From Azolla caroliniana (taxonomy: Eukaryota > Polypodiophyta), in assembly GCA_043228905.1 (NCBI GenBank), contig JBHGNT010000003.1, positions 9,238,001-9,302,000 of the forward strand: DNA of 64,000 nt. Reading direction: 5' to 3'. Under the pieces are notes generated by a model. The model did not search any database, was not told where the DNA came from, and worked only from the letters and a program-made list of their open reading frames with translations. Position numbers and translations under genes: made by a program. How positions within the stretch are numbered: position 1 is the stretch's first letter; every line of letters begins with the position of its first letter. This document shows positions 10,740 to 21,836 of this stretch, in pieces.

Positions 10740-11341
10740 TTATTGTAAAGAGAACGATGTCAATTTTAATAGTCGAGGAAACACTATTACACTTGAGAAG
10801 GTCGAAGATTGTACACTTGAGAAGTAGATAAATGTCAAGAAGAGTATTATATTATTATTGATGATGATGATGATGATCTCCCAAATTGACCTCCCCTTAC
10901 ACAAGCCTTACGAGGGTTTTTATAGGTCTATCCATGCTTCTAACATGCACAAAACCATGGGCTTGTACCTATGGTTTTTGGGCACACAGTTTTTCTTGTG
11001 GCATGCACAAAACCATAGGCTTAAAAACCATGGTTTTCTGCACACGGTTTTGTACATTTGCTTCTTATGGAATAGTGATTATAATAAGAAAATATACAAA
11101 ATTTAGAGTAATGGTAAGTTAATTGTCTCCATACGCACTCAATGCCATTAGGCCCTAGGATTAGTTATTTAGATTTTTACAAATATTTGTGTAATGTGTG
11201 TGGAACCACATTTTTTCACAATTTCTCCCATTGGACACACAACATCACGACAACGTTGTCGTGAAAATACGACGAGGATACGTGAACGTTGAGGCAAGAC
11301 CCCGGGGCCTTTTACTAGAGGATATCAAATTCGTGTATTTA
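10740..11341. other. LTR-like noncoding stretch with direct repeats
   Basis: I find no gene. Two adjacent ~50-bp copies begin CATGCACAAAACCAT (about 10943-10997 and 11001-11050). A minus-strand TATA-like CCTATAAAAACCC lies near 10920, and a GAT trinucleotide run near 10859. CAATGGGAGAAATTG on the minus strand near 11230 resembles a polypurine/3'-UTR boundary. It may be an LTR of unknown family, but I could not find a matching partner. Confidence 0.4.
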
Positions 11342-11984
11342 TGTACTAAGAATTAACCGAAATGAGAAAGATTAACAAATTTCATTAACAAGTAGAAAAA
11401 AAGATTACAATTAATCCCAAGATTGGGATTACAAAAAGTTTGCTAATGGAGATGGCTAGAGTAATAGATTAGAAGAAATGAGATATGGATTTAATTAGAA
11501 TATTAGAGTTTTTAGCTTCAATTCGAAAATTAGGGTTTTTGAGTTGTATGGCTTTGATTAGGAAATTAGGGTTTTCTTGAGAGATAGCTTCCTTCCCCTA
11601 TTGAAAAAAATTATGAGTTTATGAGTGATTAGCCCCTTGATTCATGGATTCTTTTTTTTTTTTTTCTCTCCTTCCCTTGCATGCGTCCCACATGGTCTTT
11701 ACTTTAGTTCTCTTCACTTTACTTTAGTTTGTTACATGATCCAATCTTCCGTCCGTCCACGTCCAACCTCGTCCGGTAGCCGGTTCCACCTGATCAAGGG
11801 GCTAATCACTCATAAGTTCATAGTGTTCTCAAGAGTAATCCTGAAGCTTCTAGAATGTTCCAGAGAAATCTAGAATATACATTAATTTCCTATAATAAAA
11901 CTTAAATGAAAATAATATCCTATGTATTACAATAGATGGTATAATGGTCAAGGTCATGGGTTCGAGTCTTGCCATATCATGACA
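11342..11984 (-). repeat. LTR with antisense tRNA-like start
   Basis: On the minus strand it starts TGTCATGATATGGCAAGACT, almost the same first 20 bases as the SUSHI-C LTR, and probably ends CTTAGTACA. The plus strand near the start carries a tRNA-like B box (GGTCATGGGTTCGAGTC). The middle part (GAATGTTCCAGAGAAATC, TTGTATTACAATA-type words) also matches the SUSHI-C LTR. It truncates the gag to its right, so it is a solo LTR or the end of an element. It contains a 195-bp MITE. Confidence 0.6.
11620..11814. mobile_element. Small MITE with 22-bp inverted termini
   Basis: TATGAGTGATTAGCCCCTTG on the left is repeated as its reverse complement at the right end (CAAGGGGCTAATCACTCATA). AGTT flanks both ends (11616-11619 and 11815-11818). 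The 195-bp interior is T-rich with no coding capacity. The superfamily is not clear from a 4-bp duplication. Confidence 0.5.
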
Positions 11985-12850
11985 GGGTGTTCATTGACTT
12001 CCTCTCAAGACAACGACAAGTATCCTTTGTGTGGCCCCACTTCTTGCAATATCCCATGAAGAGGTTCACTTTATTTGAGTCGCGATCAAGAGTGTCACCG
12101 GATTGCTTACGTTTCCCAATGAACTTGACATTCGGAGTTTTGGCGAACTCAAGTTTATTGTGGTCTATCTTGGAAGTCCTATGGTACCGAAGTACAATGT
12201 TGATGGCTTCCTCGAGAGTTGTTAGTTCCTTGTCATGGATAATCCAATCGTAATCCCCATTGGGAATAACATTCAAAAAACAAGTGACAAACCATTTCTC
12301 ACCTGTAAGTCCTGATTTTTGGATCTGGGTCCAAGCATGATGCACATAATCCTTGAGAGAGGTAAATGGCTTGCTCAACAACATGAGCAAGTTTTGCGCT
12401 TGTTTGGTTTGAGAAGGTGGTTGCAAGAACTATTTCTTAAAAACATCGACGAAACCTTCCCAAGTTGTGGGCAAGTTCTTTGTAGTCCTTAGGCCATGCC
12501 ACCAAGCAACAACTCGACCACCTAACTCACGACCGACATAACCAAGTTTTACAGCATCAGGCTTGAGACTCCCAACGACCAAGCCAAGTGTTAATAGCCT
12601 CCTTGGTTCTTTCATTCTTATCTCCCTTGAATGACTACGAAAGAAGGTTCACCTTCTTTATTGGACTCCATAGTTAATTCTTAGAATTTCTTTTCCAAAA
12701 CCATATTGCCTTGCCTCATTTCGGCTAATTGATTCAAGGTAGTAGTGAGAAATTGCTCAATACTGAACTTCGCTTGTGGTCAAGATGCAGATTGGAGTTG
12801 AGAGGTCTCGAACGGAGAGATCGCTCAAACAGTGTTCAAAACTTGTTCCA
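11985..12850 (-). pseudogene. gypsy (chromovirus-like) gag, broken
   Basis: Minus-strand segments 12615-12430 (LGYVGRELGGRVVAWWHGLR, TWEGFVDVFKK) and 12426-11985 (FTSLKDYVHHAWTQIQKSGL, IVLRYHRTSKIDHNKLEF) are one Gag separated by a stop. A knuckle-like YCKKWGHTKDTC lacks its first cysteine. The N-terminal region (LNQLAEMRQGN) can be followed to about 12850. It is the same Gag type as the plus-strand copy at 63142. It ends abruptly at the LTR at 11984. From 12850 to 13014 I see nothing. Confidence 0.75.
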
Positions 12851-13014
12851 TAGTGCAAGCTGTGTACGCAATATAAATAAGGAGGTTCAAAAAATACACA
12901 AGCAAAATGAATGCTTGAAATTTTGATTGGAAGAACTTTATCCAAGAAAGCATCTCACGTCTTTACCCATCTAGACATATGAGATGTGATTCGAGATCCG
13001 ATAACTATGACAAC

Positions 13015-13476
13015 TGTTGACCGGGCAAGCTCAATCGGATTTGGATTGGTACCCGGAACGGAGAACGGGATAGGTACCCAGATCGGTGTTCGGATATATC
13101 GGTATCCGACACCTAGATCCGGACTGGAGAACCGGATCGTACTTCGGAATAGTGAGAACCGGTAGGATGTTGGAGCCTATGGTCTGAGCCTAGTACGTAG
13201 GCATATTCCTTGGAGTTAGTGTCAGTCGTTTGTATGAGCATTGAAGTACTTGTTAGTACTTATGTCAGTCCTTTTAAGGACCTGTATAAAAAGTGTTCTA
13301 TAGGACATTCGTATGTACAGAGTGTTATTACTTTGAATTGAGTTTATGCTATTCTGCTCTCTCTATCTCTCTCGTGTACTGTGTATTCTCAAGCTTCCAT
13401 TAAACCTTCAATTTTGTTTTACTATTGTTATCCAGCTGAGCCGGTTTATCTAAGCTTCCACATATTAACTTTTACA
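13015..13476 (+). repeat. COP1b 5' LTR
   Basis: A 462-bp LTR from TGTTGACCGGGCAAGC to TTAACTTTTACA, matching the COP1a LTR over its whole length. TATAAAAAGTGTTC near 13285 is the likely TATA box. CTCTCTCTATCTCTCTC follows in the R/U5 part. Confidence 0.88.
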
Positions 13477-13489
13477 TGGTATCAGAGCG
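13477..13489 (+). promoter_or_regulatory. Primer binding site, tRNA-iMet type
   Basis: TGGTATCAGAGCG directly abuts the LTR end, as is usual for Ty1/copia. Confidence 0.88.
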
Positions 13490-13570
13490 CAACGGTTGAG
13501 AATCCTCTGCTGCGGATGAGTGACGTTCATAGACAAACCCTAAAACCTGGTGAAGAATAGGAAGGAGAGA

Positions 13571-14894
13571 ATGGACTGAGGAATGGCTAGCCCGTTCCTA
13601 ACGGAGAAGCTTGATAGATCCAACTATGCATCCTAGTTGTACAAGATGCACCAGTACTTGCTCGGGCATGGCTACTGGAGTTATGTGGACGAAGCTAACA
13701 ATACGGCACCTAATGCGGCACACAAGGACTTCTCGGCTTGGGAACAAGCGGCAAGCAGGGTAATGTACTGCTTTGCATCTAGTGTTGATGATTAGCTACT
13801 CGGCCATATCCGGGATGGCAAGACACCAAAGGAAGCTTGGGGAAACTTGACAAAGGTCTTTGCCGCAAGCACCACGGCCCGGAAGCTGCAACTCTGACAG
13901 AAGGACATGTCGGTGGCCAACTACACGGGCCGGATCAAAGACATCTGCGATTCACTTGCCTTCATCAACGTGACCGTCGAGGAGGATGAGATGGTGCAGG
14001 TTTGTCTCGGGGGCCTGGCCTTGAAGTTTGGAGCATTCCAGGTTGCAGTATGTACAAGGGAGAATACACCCTCCTTCTTTGACTTAAAGTCAATGCTCCT
14101 TGTAGAGGAGAACCACGCATGTGTGTTGACGAGCACACCACCGACAACCAGATGTTGTACAGGGAGGAAGAGAGGTCCCGTGGTCGTGGCAGACCAGGTG
14201 GATCAGTGTGCAATGCAAGCGGCTGACAAGAGCAGAATCGGAGGCACAAAAATAGTGCTGACAACAATTCTAGACCCTCCATAAGTAGGGGGAGTTAAAG
14301 CGACGCCGAAAACCGACAAGGGAAGGCCAACACAGAATGCTGGTACTGTGGCAAGAAAGGCCACCGGGGAAGAGAGTATTAGAAGAAGCACGCTGATTTG
14401 GATAAATCCAGATCCGGTAAGGCCGGACAAGGGAACCGACAAAGCTCGCACTATGCCGAAGGATCAGAAGGATCCGGAATCGGTAAGACCGGAAAAGGGC
14501 CAGCCTATGTGATGAAACACAAGGCGAACTCGATGAAGAAGACCACTTTTGGATCGAAGGAAGTGTGGTACGTTGACACCGGAGCATCTAACCACATGAC
14601 GAGCCACGAAGAGTGGTTCTCGTTTCTGGAAAAGCCGGAGCAACCGAGAGTTGGCGAAACCGGAGACGACACTCCTCACCTGATAGTTCATGTCAAAGAA
14701 GTCCCCTTGAGTCACGTTGGACACCAAGGGAAGCGTATGAATGTGCTTCACGTCTCGACAATCACAAAGAACCTGGTGTCGGTCGGGCAGATCGTCGACC
14801 AGGGGATTTAGGTGGCAGATTGTTGACCATGGGATGTAGGTGCGGTTTACGCATCTCCAGTGCTTCATTGAGGAAGAGGGCCTGATCATCGCGT
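13571..14894 (+). pseudogene. copia gag and protease, broken
   Basis: The start at 13571 is followed at once by a stop, then MASPFLTEKLDRSNYAS and LYKMHQYLLGHGYWSYV, a copia Gag N-terminus. The UBN2-like core continues (NYTGRIKDICDSLAFINV, EEDEMVQVCLGGLA). A weak knuckle region (CWYCGKKGHRG) lies near 14340-14380, and the protease follows (WYVDTGASNHMTSHEEWFSF). The sequence stops at ...EEEGLIIA, where GYP-X is inserted. It carries several stops and at least one frameshift. It corresponds to COP1a 1702-2954. Confidence 0.88.
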
Positions 14895-15661
14895 TGTCGC
14901 GACTTTCGGCTTCAGATCGTTGCGTGAGTTGGGTGGGAACCACTGAGGTTTTGGACTAGGAAAAAGAAGAATACAATATAAGGCTAGTTATGAATAGGTA
15001 GAAAGAGAAGTACGAAAATAAATCTTGTGAATCCCATGTGTTTAGTGTATTTAATCAATATCTAGATTGTAAGAAAGAGAATTTTGATGATAAACTCGTG
15101 AATCCCACAAATATATTAGATTGATCAATCCTTGTAAAAAAATCAACAACAGCATACATCTTTCTCTCCTCCTTATAGAAGGATGGAAGAGGCTAAGCAT
15201 AGCTTTATGCTTTTTCTAAAGTGTTCATGCACACTAAATGTGCATGAGTAATTTTTTATTGGTGTACATTTTTCTTATAAATAAAGTATTCACGCATTCT
15301 AAAAATGCATGAATTACCTTTTAATAAAGGTAGGCGTAAATAAAGGTCGTATACGTATTAAATCTATATTTAGAACACTTAGGATAATTTAGTACAATGG
15401 TAATTGGGGTTTATCTATGTGGAGGTACAGGGTTCAAATCCTGCCCTATGCACGTAATAAATATTTTCTTCTATTTTACAAATTTGTCTCTTCATCCGAT
15501 GAGAGACTCTCACCGGCCTTCTTTATCCGGCTCTTGCCAGTTCTACTTGATCCGGTTCTTACCGGGTCTCCTTACTGGGTCCTCCTTACCGGTTCCTCCT
15601 TGTCCCATCCAGAGGAACAAAAAATGCAATTTTCATGTAGTGTGCGAATTACACTACGACA
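14895..15661 (-). repeat. GYP-X 3' LTR
   Basis: On the minus strand it starts TGTCGTAGTGTAATTCGCAC and ends GAAAGTCGCGACA. It is about 94% alike (by eye) to the other copy over the first 170 bases I compared. The polypurine tract GGAGGGGGCAAG lies immediately upstream (plus 15662-15673). A tRNA-like module lies inside it on the opposite strand. Confidence 0.9.
15388..15455 (+). other. tRNA-like module inside GYP-X LTR (antisense to LTR)
   Basis: TAGTACAATGGTA resembles a Pol III A box, and GGTACAGGGTTCAAATCCTG contains a near-consensus B box flanked by a short T-arm stem (CAGG/CCTG). The spacing between the boxes is tRNA-like. The second LTR has the same module at 22045-22110. It lacks a recognisable anticodon arm and proper acceptor stem, so it is not an annotated tRNA gene. 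It is either a tRNA-derived SINE or a captured Pol III promoter. Confidence 0.5.
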
Positions 15662-15717
15662 CTTGCCCCCTCCAAACCCGCACATCCTCCGGTATGTGCT
15701 GAAGTTCCCGATGCTCA

Positions 15718-17024
15718 TTATTCGCCCTCATCCGTAGCACTCTCCGATTCTCCCCTTATGTCGATTACGAGTTGAAGTGCACTCTCTTTGCTTTCCGCCT
15801 CACCGCGATCTTTGTCCGGTTGCTCCTCATTGTTGGTCTTGTCTAGGGTTACATAGGGTTCGTCGTTAGTCCGCTTCTTGAAGATCTTTACCCGTTTCCT
15901 TGCTATAGGCACTCGTAGTATCATTCCATCCAACTCACATAGTCGGTACTTTCCGTTGTCGAAAACTTTCCGAACCTCGTATGGACCAAACCACCTTTTC
16001 GCGAACTTCCGTATCGTTGTATGTTGATGATCCAAACTACTGTCATAGAAAATCACCCAATCTCCTTCTTCAATCTTCCGTGCTCGTAATCGGTGCTTTG
16101 TATCGAACCGGCTTTTGTTCCGGAATCGCGCTTCTTGTTGTCGGCGTGTTGCTTCCGCTATGTCTTCTGGTCTACCCTCTAGTTGTTGTATTCGGACCGC
16201 TAGTAGTTCTTCCCGGCTCATCTCTTCCTTCCATGGTAGCGTTGGCCATGTCGCGATCGCGGTTTCTGTCAGCATTACTGGTGCTTGTCCGGTCATAAGT
16301 TCTGTCGGCATATAACCGGTTACGGAGCTATGCGTCGTCCGATCAGCCCATAGTGCATACGGGAGCATCTGCGGCCAATCCTTCACCCTTCCGTCGCATG
16401 CTTTGGCAAGTGCTTTGACGATCGGACTATGTCCTCGTTCGATTTTCCCGTTGGCCTTCGGATTGTATGCCGTTGTTAGTGTTAATGGAACTCCATGTTT
16501 GGTGAAGAATTCCCTAGCTTTATTAGAGTTGAGTTCTCCCCGATCTGCAATCACTTGTCCTACGCACCCGTACCTGCAAAACACCTCCTCCAAAAGAAAT
16601 TGGCATACCGCAAAACACGTTTTCCTTCGTAGCGCCCGACCTTCTACTTGGTTTGTGAGATCTTCCCGAGCTAACAACAAGTACTTCTTTTGTCTGATCC
16701 CGGTTGGCATGGCTACAATTTCGACCATCTATTTGAAGTTGATTGTCGGTGAGAATGTCAGATGTAACTCATCTCGGTGTCGAACTCAGGAGTAGATTTG
16801 ACACTTCTCGCAGCTTTCCGTGAACTCCGCTATATCTTTGTACATATTCTTCCACCAATATTTTGTTTGATTTTCACAAAAGTTGCCCATGTTCCTCGAT
16901 GTCCAACCCAACTGGATTCGTGAAACTCAAACATTATCCGGTTTCGTTGTTCTTTCGTCCCGACTACCCGAAGTGGTATGCCATCCGGTCTTTTTGGCTC
17001 CCTCCATATTAATCCATTTTTCAA
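15718..17024 (-). pseudogene. gypsy integrase (GYP-X)
   Basis: Minus-strand 17024-16830 encodes the zinc-binding N-terminus (FHESSWVGHRGTWATFVKIKQ). The core follows on 16728-15718: the first acidic residue region is near a stop, the second lies in VIADRGELNSNKAREFF, and the glutamate in YNPKANGKIERGHSPIVKAL. The C-terminal part has WVIFYDSSLDHQH, FAKRWFGPYEVRKVFDNGKY and a charged tail. The AYNPKANGKIERGHSPI version differs from the usual plant YPQTDGQTERVN motif and from the other gypsy elements here, so this is a separate lineage. A stop between 16728 and 16830 breaks the frame. Confidence 0.82.
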
Positions 17025-17042
17025 GAAGAACTTTTGGACTTG

Positions 17043-19082
17043 TCACTTCTTACTTCGGATCTCGGCTCTCTTCTCTTTATTGTCCGACGATTCCTTGATT
17101 TCTTGTAGCACTTTCCCGATCAGCAAGCTTTCTCCCTCGTATTCTTCTTCTCGGAATTCTCGGATTACGTTCACCCGGCATATGTGCTCCGAAGCAAAGT
17201 AGTCTTCGGAAACTTCTTCATTATCGGATTCGGTTATGTCATCTCCGAACCGAGCCCTTGATAGCATATCCGCTACCATGTTGTCTTTTCCGAAGATGTG
17301 TCGTACCTCCGGATTAAGTGACTTAACATATGCAATCCACCTTAGCATAGCCACATCCGGTATCATGCAACACCGCATCATCCCGAGTATCGGAAGACAA
17401 TCCGTTTCGATCACTACTTCAGCTCCGATCAAATAATCTCGATCCGATTTGATTGCTGACATGAGTCCCCATAATTCTCTTTTGACTTGTGCATATCCAC
17501 ATTGCCTTTCAATGAGAACCTTTGCTCCGAATCGGATCGGATATCGCAAACCATCCGAGTCGGCTTGATTGATGACCCATCCGATCCCGGTTGGACTTGT
17601 ATCAACCGTTACTATGATCGGTTGCTCATAGCTCAGCTTCTTAAGTGCTTCAGCCCTCCGTAGTGTTTTCTTGAACTTCTTCATGGCTTTGGTGTGCTCC
17701 GGTTTCCATTCGAACTTCTTCCCCTTCCGCAATAAGTGATAGAGTGGGTCCACAATATGTGCATAGTGCGGAATCCATATGTGATAAAATGCACAAGCTC
17801 CAAGAAACCTTCGAACTTCAGGTTGTGACTCGCATACTTCTTTCATAGTTAGAATCGCATCGATCTTGGTTGGTAACGGTCTTCGGCCGTAGGGCCCACA
17901 TAGATGTCCAACTACCAATATCTCTTCTTGCCCGAATGCCGATTTCTCCCCGGAAAGTGTTAGGTGCACATCTTCTAACTTTCGAAGCACTTTCTCGCAA
18001 TCACGAATATGGTCGACTATGAACTTTCGGCATCCCCGATCATCCATAGTTTCATCTTTTTCTTCTATCGCACATCCTTTCATTGGAATGTCATCTAGGA
18101 ACGACATAGTTATCTCCGGATTGGAATCTCGAATCACCTTATTCATCGCGTTCATCATATATGCCACCGAGTTTGTCACTCCTTGTGGTAGTGTGCACAT
18201 TCGGACTAATCCTATCGGTGTTCACATGGTAGTGATGTCTCGGCTCTCCACGGCTAGTTGGAATCGGTCATACCCCGAGTATAGGTCTCCGATGGAGTAT
18301 ATCGCACAACCGGCAAATGCTTCCGCAAATTTGTCCACTATCGGACCGACTCCGGAGTTCCGGATCGTGACCTTGTTCATCGGTTGCAAGTCTTGGATAA
18401 ATTGGAGTTACCCATTCTTCTTCGGAACCGTAAACCATTGATTTGAGTACGGAGCGTTTGATGGCTCTAGAATCCCCATTGCCACCTTCTCCTTGAGCAA
18501 GTCGATGATTTTGGGAATATGCGCCCGCGGCACCGGAATCGGCTTTAGGTTCCACGACACATGGTCAATCGTGAAGATCACCATCAGCTCCACTATCTTC
18601 GGATCAATGCACCCTATCTCCTTCGATGTGAATGCAAATGCTTTCCCATGTTGTTCCCACATCCCACGGAATCGTTCTTTTTCATTTTGTAAAAGGAAAC
18701 CACCTCCACCGATCCAAAGTTTCTTCCAGGTCTCATCCGTGAAGGCATGTCCGATATGCACGGACTTCCGAAGTGTCGGATCTCCCGAGACTTCTTTCCT
18801 CTTTTGCTCGCTATCGGCGGGTAACGGTCCTGTGGCCGGTTTCACTTTCTTCTCCACGGTCTTGTATTTCGTACTTACCATTGCTTCTTCTTTGCGGAGC
18901 GCATCCGGCCCCATTTTCTCAATGATCTCGTACATCTTGAGCGATTCCACCGGGACTACCCGGTCTCCTTGGCTTTTATCCTCCACAAGCTCTTCAAGCC
19001 ATTGTAGCGTGCTCCCATAGAACACTTCTTCAACTAGCCCCACGATTTCTTCGTCTCCTTTTATTATTGATGCCGTCCGCAA
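17043..19082 (-). pseudogene. gypsy reverse transcriptase and RNase H (GYP-X)
   Basis: Minus-strand 19082-18408 leads into RT with DHVSWNLKPIPVPRAHIPKI, MGILEPSNAPYSNQWFTVPK. After a break, 18200-17043 contains LPQGVTNSVAYMMNAMNKV, the catalytic box SFLDDIP, the thumb (RRFLGACAFYHIWIPHYAHI), and RNase H (VTVDTSPTGIGWVI, QCGYAQVKRELWGL, VIETDCLPILGMM). The order and motifs are Ty3/gypsy. The stretch around 18201-18407, which should carry the palm start, is out of frame. Confidence 0.85.
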
Positions 19083-19249
19083 CTTATCCTCTACTTTTCG
19101 GTATTGTTTCTTCTTTCCTCCGTTTACGGTCGTGTACGTAGATGCCCCATCCGGACCGATTCGTACTTGTTTTGCTCCGAGATTTTTCTTCTTGTGTGGG
19201 GTATCAGGGCTTCTCGGACTATCACTTCCCCACTCCGCAACAATCCACT

Positions 19250-19651
19250 CTAAAAATCCATCCTTGTTTGGGACAAGAGCTCTCTCTTGTTCCTTTCATG
19301 ATTTGCCAACACAATTAGGAATTGGACGGATTTCCCACAGCTTTGGCTCCGAATTCGTGCGAAAGCCGCACCGCTATCGAGCACCTTTGTCTCCATTCGT
19401 GGAGCCATGATAAAGGGTTTCCCGAGGATCATGGAATGTGAGACCTCGTCTTGTACGAAGAAATTTTGGTCGATCTCGACATCCTCGATCTTCACCGTCA
19501 CATCCGGACAAGCCGCAAATAGATCTTGTGTTGCTTTAGTGGCTGCCCAGATCTTCCATCCATGGTTAGTGTTTATAGGCCACTTCCCCTTCCGGTAGAA
19601 CTCCATGGACATCAAATTGATCTCCAATCCGTGATCAATCAATGCTAGCAC
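19250..19651 (-). pseudogene. gypsy protease (GYP-X)
   Basis: Minus-strand 19651-19250 begins MLALIDHGLEINLMSMEFYR, the aspartic protease active-site region, but the expected D-S/T-G reads D-H-G. MILGKPFIM matches the downstream hydrophobic ILG motif. With the substitution it is unlikely to be active. Confidence 0.75.
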
Positions 19652-19857
19652 GGGCGCTTTGATGTTGCCGATTCGGACGGGAGTCTCCGTAGTTGCACGT
19701 GCCCAGTGTGGCCTTGTGTAGTGGGAGTTCGGAATTTCTTACTCCACTTCGGTGTCATTCATTAAAACCGTGTTCGCATTTACCCTTGGAGCATTTTACT
19801 CCGTATTTTGTCTTTTTCTCTTCATGAGATCCACAAGAAGGTCATGGAACTCCTTCG

Positions 19858-20644
19858 CTATTCCGAGTAATTCCCAAAGCGAAAATTCCACCCGACTATC
19901 AAGGATTCTCTCTTCAAACACCTTCTTTGGGTCCGTCTGTTGTTCGATGTCCGAAGCGAGTTTGAATGCCGGAATTGTTTTTCCTTTCCCCTTCCCTTCG
20001 GAGTTCTGGCTCTCCAGCGTCTTTGATGGTCCGACTGCATCATCCGCGCGCCATCATTTTTCATCCACATACACTTCATGCAATTGACATAGCGATGTAC
20101 ACTATTCTTATCTATGGGGCACTCCCATCCCGTAGCTTCTCGGATACATTCCGCGGCACTTCGGATTTCATCATGGTGGGCTTTCTTCGAAATTTCTAGC
20201 ACTTCCGGCCAAAAAGATGCCTTTGCTCCAGACAACTCCCCCATGCATATTCCCGCGGTTGTCGCATAGTTGTTTTTTGCCGCGATCTCCTCCTCTAGGA
20301 CCTTCTTCATGCCGCCTTTTCGGAAGTTCGGTCGGACTGGCTTCCGAGAGTCCATCAAATGGATCCGATTTCCCTCGTAGTAGATAAGATCCCGTCGTAA
20401 CTCCTCCTTGTGCTCGTCGCAATCCTTTCGATCATGTTCGGTGCTATCGCACCATATGTACCGACGGTCCATATACTTGGGGCTTGTAATCTCGCAAATA
20501 TCGCGACACGTCTTTCCTGTTGAATTGCCCGTTCAATTGCACGAGCCGCTCTACTGCCGCTGCAATCTCCGACATCGCGCGTTGTTCTTGTAGCATCCGT
20601 TCAAACATTGCCATCATGTTGTTAGCCCCCGGTTGATTTTCCAT
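19858..20644 (-). pseudogene. gypsy gag with internal deletion (GYP-X)
   Basis: The start at 20644 gives MENQPGANNMMAMFERMLQE and VERLVQLNGQFNRKDVSRYL, a Gag N-terminus. The capsid core expected next (as in GYP-F) is absent, and the sequence jumps to a CCHC-like knuckle (WCDSTEHDRKDC) near 20440. It then passes into PVRPNFRKGGMKKVLEEEIA and ATTAGICMGELSGAKASFWP. The loss of the capsid segment is probably a deletion in this copy. Confidence 0.75.
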
Positions 20645-20660
20645 CTCCTTGCCACCCGGT

Positions 20661-20678
20661 TTCACGTCGGGTTCACCA
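20661..20678 (-). promoter_or_regulatory. Primer binding site TGGTGAACCCGACGTGAA (GYP-X)
   Basis: The minus strand reads this 18-mer four bases after the 5' LTR ends. It is identical in sequence and spacing to the GYP-F site at 5213-5230, linking the two families. Confidence 0.8.
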
Positions 20679-21319
20679 CTTGTGTCGCGCCTTTCGGCTC
20701 CGGATTGTTGCGTGAGTCGGTTGGGAACCACTGAGGTTTTGGACAAGGAGAAAGAAGAATACAATATAAGGCTAGTTATGAATAGGTAGAAAGAGAAGTA
20801 AGAAAATAAATTTTGTGAATCCCACGTGTTTAGTGTATTTAAGCAATATCTAGATTGTAAGAAAGAGAATTTTGATGATAAATTCGTAAATCCCACGAAT
20901 ATATTAGATTGATCAATCCTTGGAAAAAAATCAACAACAGCATACATCTTTCTCTCCTCCTTATAGAAGGATGGAAGAGGCTAAGCATAGCTTTATGCTT
21001 TTTCTAAAGTGTTCATGCACACTAAATGTGCATGAGTAATTTTTTATTGGTGTACATTTTTCTTATAAATAAAGTATTCACGCATTCTAAAAATGCATGA
21101 ATTACCTTTTAATAAAGGTAGGCGTAAATAAAGGTCTTATACATATTAAATCTATATTAAGAACACTTAGGATAAGCAGATAGAATTTTTCCTTTTTTGG
21201 ATCTGAAGAGATTATTGTCGGGGTCGAGTTCGTCCCCTCATGAAACGAGAGATTCGTTTCTATCTTCATGGAGTAGCCATGGAATTCGTTTGGGAAAAAC
21301 GTTGAGAAACTATAATCCA

Positions 21320-21545
21320 TCGGCGTACGAGGTGGGAATCTCACGTACGGTTCTGTATAGTGACATTGAAACTGACTCATCTGTCAACTATACACCAAAA
21401 AAACCTAACTCTGCCCTACGTAAAGTTCCTAGAGTTCGATTAACCTCCAAGTTCGAGTTAACGGCATATATACCAGGTGTAATACGGAATCGTCCCCAAA
21501 AATATCGGTTAGAGAGGGCATGTGCCATACGTGGATACCACCTGA
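21320..21545 (+). pseudogene. rps12: plastid rps12 exon 2 with intron domain V, decayed
   Basis: The reading [20 protein letters not shown] and FELTAYIPG matches ribosomal protein S12 ([20 protein letters not shown]...). Just upstream, GTACGAGGTGGGAATCTCAC and GTACGGTTCT form the group II domain V hairpin that precedes exon 2 of the trans-spliced plastid gene, followed by the conserved TCATCTGTCAAC. After IPG the frame is lost to indels. The apparent ORF start upstream is intron, not protein. Confidence 0.88.
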
Positions 21546-21651
21546 AGCTACCAGTAGTACTCTTGGTATAGATACCCAATCTTGGGTGAAATAGATACCG
21601 CGACTATGGTCCTTTTCAATGTAATCGTCGTGAAGTAGATCGAAAAAACCC

Positions 21652-21822
21652 AGATTGGTTAGATCCATCACGGATCGTACATGGACAATAGTTGGAGTCG
21701 GCGGCTCTCCCGAGGCTACTCAATCCAATGCGTATCCCCGGGGAAGAGAATTGGGCTGGCCCTTGTGAATAGCCTGATAGACTTTCTCTCTTCAACTCCC
21801 TAGGCGCGATGCAACGGATGAA
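21652..21822 (+). pseudogene. plastid trnA-UGC intron fragment
   Basis: CGGATCGTACATGGAC, AGTTGGAGTCGGCGGCTCTC, GGGGAAGAG and TTGGGCTGGCCCTTG match the land-plant trnA-UGC group II intron as I remember it. No trnA exon is present. The stretch 21546-21651 between this and rps12 is unassigned. Confidence 0.7.
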
Positions 21823-21836
21823 ATCAAGATCCATGC

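Noticed and set aside
21197-21571. A 124-codon ORF that could be taken as an intact rps12 gene
   Set aside because: The first ~60 codons are group II intron and only about 30 codons are exon 2; exon 1 and exon 3 are absent and the frame is lost after the AYIPG motif.
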